Below, piece by piece: positions 55,040 to 59,957 of a stretch of DNA of 59,957 nucleotides. The position numbers were made by a program, and so were the translations under genes. Origin of the DNA: a virus; IMG/VR virus record IMGVR_UViG_3300025785_000018, positions 1-59,957 of that record. One strand, 5' to 3'. Position 1 is the first letter of the stretch. Every line of letters starts with the position of its first letter. The notes beneath the pieces were generated by a model. It was not told where the DNA came from. It saw nothing but the letters and a program-made list of their open reading frames with translations, and ran no database searches.

Positions 55040-57049
55040 CTACTTAGATTGTGCCCTAAAAGTGCCATCCCATTCAGCCGGGAGGCCCTCTTCCATACGT
55101 TCAATCATGTTCATGTAGTACTGCTTGATGGTTACGCTGTCATCTTCGACCAAACCTTTGGCCCATTTGATAGCTTTATCCCAGTTTCCACGATAGTATT
55201 CTTTTATGTATTCATTATGCGCGTGTTTAACTGTCTCACCGATCGTGTAGATCTTAATGCCTTCAGTCTTACCTTTCACTGCGATGTTATCTAGTTCAAT
55301 AACGTTGTAATGGTCTTTAACTAGTTCTGCTGTGCGTGCACCTAAAACAAGCTTAACACCGTACGGCTTAGATTGTCCTTCAAGCCTTGACGCCAAATTG
55401 ACTCCGTCACCGAGACAAGTATAGTCAAAACGCTGGCTAGAACCCATATTACCCACAACGACATCAGCAGTGTTAATACCAAGTCCCATCCCGAAAGCCG
55501 GTACGCCTTCTTTAGCAATCTCTTGATTGAACGCATCTAAGTCTCCTAACATTGATAGTGCAGTCTTAACTGCGTTGAGAGCATGATCTTTATCATCAAG
55601 TGGAGCATTCCAAAAAGCCATCTGTGCATCACCAATATACTTATCAAGTGTTCCGTTGTTCTCTATGATCTTAGCAGTCATAGCTGTCATGTAACGATTC
55701 ATGATCTTAGTTAAGCCTTGTACATCCTTACCATAGTGTTCTGATATGGTTGTGAAGCCTCTTACGTCTGTAAACATGATACTTAATTCTCTTGTTTCAC
55801 CACCAAGCTTTAATAGTTCTGGGTTCTTTTGTAGTTTATCAACCATTGCTGGTGATAGGTATGTACCAAACTGTTTCTTGATCTGTAGTTTTTGGTTTAA
55901 CTCGCTTACAAACTTAACAGTATATGTATGAGCATATACGATAGCCAAAGCAACGATAGGAAAAATCCCATCCAAAAGAACGCCGTAATGAGAGAAAACA
56001 TAACTAGAAGCGTAATACAAAAAGCCAAGAAGAAGCAAAATAGGGATAATAGCATATTTCCACCTTGATAGGATAATGATAAAGATTGATAATAATATGA
56101 CTGCTAATACTTCAGCGCCATCTGCCCAGCCAGGTCGTGATATGCTAGTACCTGATGTGAGCGTGTCTAGAACTGACGCTTGAAGGTAATGAGGAAAGAG
56201 TCCACCTCGAGCTGTTGCAACTGGGTTGTTAAGTCCCTTTGCGGTAAGCCCAACAATGACGATACCTCCGTTAAATGATTCTGGGAGGTCCATAAGACTG
56301 TGTTCAATTGGAGTCGAGCTCCAGTCGACCCAGATACGACCGATTGGGTCGGTTGTAATTTTGGAGAAGCTTGGGATTCGAACAGCTTCGATTCCTGAAA
56401 CGGAAGATTTGACTTGGAAACTTGGGTCTCCGACTGCGACACGCAAAGTTTCGAGAGTAATACTTGGGTAGAGCAAGCCTCCGCTTGATACGACCATAGG
56501 GATACGACGAACAACACCATCAATTTCAGGTAAGACATTTACAACTCCTATTCCAGCAGCTTTGTTATTAAATAGTTCAATGTTAGGTTGGATCCCAGGG
56601 TAATCAATAGTGAAGTCATGAGCTGGTGATCCAATCTCAGAGACTCCCGGTCTAAATGCTTGTCTAACTTGTTTATCTGTCGATGCTACCTGAGGTAAGA
56701 CGACAGGGTGTCCAGCAAGACTATCAACCAAGTTGGCATCGCGTCCAAAGCGATCAGAGTCAGGCATAAAGATATTAAAAACAACAAGACCAGCATGACG
56801 GTGATAAAGATCCTCGATAATATTTGCATATTGACTCCTTGGAAATGGGAATTGACCAAGTCTTTCAATCGACTTATCATCGATGTTAACCACGTGGACT
56901 TGCTTGGAAACGGTCTGTGGTTTACTAGTAATTAGTGTATCAAAGTACCTTAGTCGAACTGACTGCACAAAAGATGGGTCAGATGCTCTAATACCTACTA
57001 GCAGAGCTAACGTTAACAGTGCAAACCAGGGTGATAATAATCTTTTCAT
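55040..57049 (-). CDS. CHASE2-adenylate cyclase, membrane-bound
   Basis: 669 residues. N-terminal membrane segment (WFALLTLALLVGI), a CHASE2 sensor (about 40-305: VHVVNIDDKSIERLG, YANIIEDLYHRHAGLVVFNI, GIGVVNVLPEIDGVVRRIPM, GIVIVGLTA), three membrane segments (312-380) and a class III cyclase (about 420-600). All catalytic residues are present: metal Asp428 (IMFTDVRGFT) and Asp474, substrate residues Lys470 (LDKYIGDA) and Asp548 (TCLGDGVNLASR), and Asn551/Arg555. The Lys/Asp pair favours ATP, hence cAMP. CHASE2 is placed outside the cytoplasmic membrane. ATG overlaps the stop of a small basic peptide gene (ATGA). Confidence 0.9.
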   Translation of the reverse strand: MKRLLSPWFALLTLALLVGIRASDPSFVQSVRLRYFDTLITSKPQTVSKQVHVVNIDDKSIERLGQFPFPRSQYANIIEDLYHRHAGLVVFNIFMPDSDRFGRDANLVDSLAGHPVVLPQVASTDKQVRQAFRPGVSEIGSPAHDFTIDYPGIQPNIELFNNKAAGIGVVNVLPEIDGVVRRIPMVVSSGGLLYPSITLETLRVAVGDPSFQVKSSVSGIEAVRIPSFSKITTDPIGRIWVDWSSTPIEHSLMDLPESFNGGIVIVGLTAKGLNNPVATARGGLFPHYLQASVLDTLTSGTSISRPGWADGAEVLAVILLSIFIIILSRWKYAIIPILLLLGFLYYASSYVFSHYGVLLDGIFPIVALAIVYAHTYTVKFVSELNQKLQIKKQFGTYLSPAMVDKLQKNPELLKLGGETRELSIMFTDVRGFTTISEHYGKDVQGLTKIMNRYMTAMTAKIIENNGTLDKYIGDAQMAFWNAPLDDKDHALNAVKTALSMLGDLDAFNQEIAKEGVPAFGMGLGINTADVVVGNMGSSQRFDYTCLGDGVNLASRLEGQSKPYGVKLVLGARTAELVKDHYNVIELDNIAVKGKTEGIKIYTIGETVKHAHNEYIKEYYRGNWDKAIKWAKGLVEDDSVTIKQYYMNMIERMEEGLPAEWDGTFRAQSK

Positions 57050-57177
57050 TTGATAGCGTGTGTCTTGTTATGTTTTAAACTCTTCTTGATTGCTTTCTTC
57101 CAAAGCTTCTCTTCTTTTTTAGGCTTATGCTTAACGCATGCCTTATACATCTTCATTATTAGTTCTTTAACTTTCAT
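57046..57177 (-). CDS. Small basic peptide coupled to cyclase
   Basis: 43 residues, MKVKELIMKMYKACVKHKPK then KEEKLWKKAIKKSLKHNKTH and AIK. Seventeen Lys, so it is strongly basic. Stop TGA overlaps the cyclase ATG (ATGA), and the start is just after the RimK stop, so it is translationally coupled to the cyclase. May be a regulator or only a coupling leader; unknown. Confidence 0.6.
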   Translation of the reverse strand: MKVKELIMKMYKACVKHKPKKEEKLWKKAIKKSLKHNKTHAIK

Positions 57178-57178
57178 G

Positions 57179-58069
57179 CTATGCTCCTTGTATTTTAAAC
57201 TTAATATACTCTGTTATCAAGTCAGCGACGTCAGTCTCACAATACTGTTCAAACCCTTTAAATCCTGGGTTTGAGTTAGCTTCGCATACTCTAAAGCCTC
57301 TTTTGTCGAATAGTAAATCCACACCTGCAATATCTAGCTTAAGTACTTTTGCAGTCTCTCTAGCTATATATTCAATCTCGTCTGTTATCTCGTAGTTATG
57401 ACCAGTGCCACCATTAGTGATGTTAGCTCTGAAGTCACCCTCTGGTGCTGTACGTCTCATAGCTCCTACTACTTTACCACCTATGACAAGAACCCTTAAG
57501 TCCTCACCTGGACGGTCACCAAGATATTCCTGTACTATCATCGTCTTCTTAGCGTTTAAGATATCGATGAACTCCATCATCTTTTTGTACTCTCTTATGG
57601 TCTCACAGAGGTGTACACCTTCCCCATAAGAACCTGATACCAGCTTAACGACACACGGAAAGCCTATGTTATCAGTCACTAAGTCATCGTCTATAGGCAA
57701 CCTTACTAACATCGTGTTTGGTATAGGTAACCCGTTCTTACTTAATATCTGTGATGTCCTTAGCTTATCTTTTACTATCTCGACAGCAGAGCTTGAGTTA
57801 ACACACATCACGCCTGCTTGTTCAAAGTGTCTTATCACTGCTAGCTGGAAAGGTAGTATGCCTGCACCCAACCTAACCAATAATAACTTTGGTAACTCTA
57901 TCGTCTCACCGTCGTACTTGATACCTTCACGTAGGTCTTTATCTACGATGATGTCAAAGTTATCAGGATGGCAGACACGAGCAGTTATACCTTTTGATGT
58001 AAAGCTTTCTACGAGCTTATTAGTCTCGTACTCGTTTCTTTCCTGCTTTGATAATATAATTACAGTCAT
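57179..58069 (-). CDS. RimK-like ATP-grasp ligase
   Basis: 296 residues. ATP-grasp motifs of the RimK/glutamate ligase group: FPCVVKLVSGSYGEGVHLCE, MIVQEYLGDRPGEDLRVLVI, GAMRRTAPEGDFRANITNGG, LDIAGVDLLFD and VCEANSNPGFKGFEQYC. RimK-type enzymes add glutamates or make peptide bonds to proteins or small molecules. The ATG at 58069 is preceded within five bases by a -10 box. Substrate unknown; the same operon encodes the signalling proteins. Confidence 0.85.
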   Translation of the reverse strand: MTVIILSKQERNEYETNKLVESFTSKGITARVCHPDNFDIIVDKDLREGIKYDGETIELPKLLLVRLGAGILPFQLAVIRHFEQAGVMCVNSSSAVEIVKDKLRTSQILSKNGLPIPNTMLVRLPIDDDLVTDNIGFPCVVKLVSGSYGEGVHLCETIREYKKMMEFIDILNAKKTMIVQEYLGDRPGEDLRVLVIGGKVVGAMRRTAPEGDFRANITNGGTGHNYEITDEIEYIARETAKVLKLDIAGVDLLFDKRGFRVCEANSNPGFKGFEQYCETDVADLITEYIKFKIQGA

Positions 58070-58074
58070 GACAC

Positions 58075-58103
58075 ATTATAACTTATTATTTAATTAATGT
58101 AAA
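58075..58103 (-). promoter_or_regulatory. Sigma70-like promoter, TTTACA-17-TATAAT
   Basis: On the minus strand: TTTACA (58103-58098), 17-bp spacer starting TTAATT, TATAAT (58080-58075), GTGTC, then ATG 58069. Predicted +1 is the A or T of the ATG. Confidence 0.75.
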
Positions 58104-58104
58104 A

Positions 58105-58458
58105 TTATTCGAAGCCTTCGTTGCGTTTTACACGCCATACATAAGACATCTGTGTTCCATCTGGCCTATCATCATTGATAAGTATACGCTCACCGTTTGG
58201 TAAGTTAAAGATGATGTCGTCAAACCTAATATCATGTTTCTCTAAGAACTTTATAGTATGCTTCTTAAGATACTTTGGTCTAGCAGTAATTAAGATTATA
58301 TGGTCCTTTTCAGGTATAGTATCCCAAAACTCTTTAACACCAGGCAATAACTTATCTTTACATACCGCAGACTTTAATAGGTTATACCTTAATATAGTCC
58401 CATCAAGATCGATAAACCAAGTCTTGCGATGTTTAGACTTTAAGTTAGTTAACTTCAT
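58105..58458 (-). CDS. HAD-type phosphatase-like protein
   Basis: 117 residues. DxDGT motif I (WFIDLDGTIL), motif II-like HIILITARPKYLKKHTIKFL, and motif IV INDDRPDGTQ. Typical short HAD/polynucleotide phosphatase-like phage protein. It follows DUF4337 without a gap and precedes the RimK promoter. Substrate unknown. Confidence 0.75.
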   Translation of the reverse strand: MKLTNLKSKHRKTWFIDLDGTILRYNLLKSAVCKDKLLPGVKEFWDTIPEKDHIILITARPKYLKKHTIKFLEKHDIRFDDIIFNLPNGERILINDDRPDGTQMSYVWRVKRNEGFE

Positions 58459-59022
58459 TTATAGTGGTAACCAGAGCCATAAACCTTGTGACATCAATAC
58501 TACACCAACCAAACATAATAGGAATGATGAGTAGAATAATGGCATTGATACAGCAAGGATAGACGCTGATAACAACACGATAGATAGCTGATAAGCTGTA
58601 CCTGCATAACCGATCCATGGAGATCTCTTCTTAGCATAGTCACGGTCAGCTTCTAACTTCTTAGCTGTATCATATAATGCAGGTTTTCCTTCTGGTCCTT
58701 CATCATAGCTTTTAGCTTTTACTGCAAATTTCTTAGCTAGATCTGGGTTTGTAGCAGTCTGAGCTGAGATCTCATACTGTGTTTGCTTTACTGATTTAGC
58801 TTGGTAGAAGTTCCATAAGTCGTTTGCTTTGATCGTGTTGTTCATGATGAGTGAACCTAATGAACCTCCGAACCATACGTTAAATGCCAATAAAGCAGCA
58901 AATATATTAATGATTAAACCCGCATGTGATTTAATCTTAACCTCTTTTTCTGATCTTGAAGGTCCAATGTTCTTAGTCTCTTCCTTTGTTAATGTCTTAA
59001 TGACCATATCTTCTAAAGCCAT
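58459..59022 (-). CDS. DUF4337-like membrane protein
   Basis: 187 residues. SHAGLIINIFAALLAFNVWF, then ANDLWNFYQAKSVKQTQYE, a segment of about 65 charged residues, then two further membrane segments (QLSIVLLSASILAVSMPLFY and SFLLCLVGVVLMSQGLWLWL). The DLWxxYQAKSxKQ signature is that of DUF4337. Function unknown. One base from the FecR stop and next to HAD in the signalling operon. Confidence 0.65.
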   Translation of the reverse strand: MALEDMVIKTLTKEETKNIGPSRSEKEVKIKSHAGLIINIFAALLAFNVWFGGSLGSLIMNNTIKANDLWNFYQAKSVKQTQYEISAQTATNPDLAKKFAVKAKSYDEGPEGKPALYDTAKKLEADRDYAKKRSPWIGYAGTAYQLSIVLLSASILAVSMPLFYSSFLLCLVGVVLMSQGLWLWLPL

Positions 59023-59023
59023 G

Positions 59024-59957
59024 TTAGTTTCCTTTTTGATTGATGGTTATACTATTGGTCGTTTGGTCTTGATTTTTTAAATTTACCGTTACGCCATTTT
59101 GTATAATATTTATATTGTATCCTTTATCTTTATCTATTAATACTGTAGCACTATCTTTAACTGTTCTTTGTATCATCCAATATGTTTGTTTGTCAAAAAT
59201 ATAAACTTGATTTAGAGCATTATATCCTACAACAAAAGTAGCTAACAATGTATTATCAAGAGCATTTGTTAAATAGTTTGTATCAAGAGGATTAACATCT
59301 AGTTCATTGAAACCCGCATATGGGTCTTTAAATACTTTTGAATCTAATGCATTTTGTTCCAATCCTGTAAACTCTAAAGCAGAACCAGATTTATTGGCTA
59401 TTTCAGCTTGTATTCTTTCAACAACTTCTTTTGGAGGTTTAACGATAAGCATATTATCAATAGCTGATTCTGATAAAGCTAATAGAACAGGTTTAAGAGG
59501 TTTAATTTCTGATGATTTTGTTACTGTAGCTTGAAATGCTTGGTTTAAAACAACTTTTCCCATAGCTGTGCTAACTTCAATTGAACCAACTGAACCATCT
59601 GGATTAGGTAATAAAATAATGAGAGATTGACCTATTTCATCTACTGTCATTGTGAATGCTGTACCACGAACAGCAACAGTTGCCGTTGGTGTATTAATAG
59701 CCACATTTTTATTATTTTCATGGGCAATATTACCAGATGCATAACGAACAGTTCCCATTGTTACATTGAGAGCTAATTTACCTGCACCTTTTTTATTGGG
59801 GTCATAGACAAAATCGTCTATAAGAAGTTTTGAATGTTCGGTAACACGAACTTGTGTGTTATCTTCAAATGTAATGCCTACTATTCCATTGCCTGTTTGA
59901 ACAATATCATTACTATCTATATTTGATTTAGGTTTAGCCTCTATTACATCTTTATTT
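59024..59957 (-). CDS. FecR-domain protein, 5' end outside window
   Basis: The reading frame is open to the window edge (59957), so the start lies beyond. Visible FecR domain: GNGIVGITFEDNTQVRVTEH, KLLIDDFVYDPNKKGAGKLA, then GTVRYASGNIA and TPTATVAVRGTAFTMTVDE. In bacteria FecR-domain proteins are periplasmic or membrane signal receivers and are often encoded next to CHASE2-cyclases. The C-terminal 150 residues (YWMIQRTVKDSATVLIDK) are unassigned. An ATG at 59758 is an internal Met and not the start. Confidence 0.85.
   Translation of the reverse strand, partial: NKDVIEAKPKSNIDSNDIVQTGNGIVGITFEDNTQVRVTEHSKLLIDDFVYDPNKKGAGKLALNVTMGTVRYASGNIAHENNKNVAINTPTATVAVRGTAFTMTVDEIGQSLIILLPNPDGSVGSIEVSTAMGKVVLNQAFQATVTKSSEIKPLKPVLLALSESAIDNMLIVKPPKEVVERIQAEIANKSGSALEFTGLEQNALDSKVFKDPYAGFNELDVNPLDTNYLTNALDNTLLATFVVGYNALNQVYIFDKQTYWMIQRTVKDSATVLIDKDKGYNINIIQNGVTVNLKNQDQTTNSITINQKGN

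Noticed and set aside
56167-56538. 123-residue minus-strand ORF inside the cyclase
   Set aside because: Out-of-frame shadow of the CHASE2 region; no recognisable domain.

Overview
The window is a contiguous stretch of a T4-like (straight to myovirus-type, contractile-tail) bacteriophage genome, most similar in gene content and order to the marine/freshwater cyanophage- and pelagiphage-type branch of T4-like phages. The evidence is a nearly complete baseplate set (gp48, gp53, gp27-like hub, gp5, PAAR tip, gp25, gp6, a gp7-position protein, gp8, a DUF4815 protein), gp4, gp16, gp26/gp51, a tape measure, gp32, gp33, DsbA, T4-type RNase H, and T4-type late promoters (TATAAATA). The DNA is AT-rich. 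The host cannot be named from the sequence; GH19 and SleB-type lytic enzymes point to a Gram-negative-type bacterium (inference).

Layout. 1-14 kb (minus strand): an adhesin/fibre district with four collagen-like proteins (one cut by the window edge), an Ig-like small protein, a radical SAM/SPASM enzyme, a 2OG-Fe(II) oxygenase, three small paralogues ending in Cys-Asn repeats, and an S74-chaperoned fibre. 14-38.5 kb (minus): baseplate and fibre genes, with three more collagen-like proteins. 38.5-44.3 kb (plus): a divergent late block with gp4, a gp2-like protein, a tail-tube protein, a holin-like protein, gp16, a GIY-YIG homing endonuclease, gp26 with a -1 frameshift extension (gp51-like), and a tape-measure candidate, closed by a bidirectional terminator. 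44.3-55 kb (minus): replication, transcription and lysis genes (gp32, gp33, ClpP-like, SleB, MGME1-like nuclease, GH19 endolysin, HExxH protein, RNase H, DsbA) and many short genes. 55-60 kb (minus): an unusual signalling operon: FecR-domain protein, DUF4337-like membrane protein, HAD phosphatase, RimK-like ATP-grasp ligase, a 43-residue basic peptide and a CHASE2-adenylate cyclase.

The most interesting points are: (1) a radical SAM/SPASM enzyme and a 2OG oxygenase placed beside three short fibre-like proteins that all end in NCNCNC tails, which looks like a virion-protein modification system; (2) a complete FecR/CHASE2-adenylate cyclase signalling module in a phage; (3) a family of eight sigma70-like promoters, TGTACA-TTAATT...-17 bp-TATAAT, four of which place the likely transcription start on the A of the start codon (leaderless mRNAs); (4) a roughly 200-nt structured non-coding element with its own promoter and terminator; (5) a -1 frameshift on a T8 run joining gp26 to a gp51-like tail; (6) an apparent ATT start for RNase H; and (7) seven collagen-like proteins built from shuffled globular modules, including SPRY-like domains.

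Several small genes not obvious as long ORFs were added: 42482-42664 (frameshifted), 53616-53750, 54402-54563 and 57046-57177. Starts were moved for RNase H, the HExxH protein and four others. All family names come from motif recognition by eye; no database search was possible.
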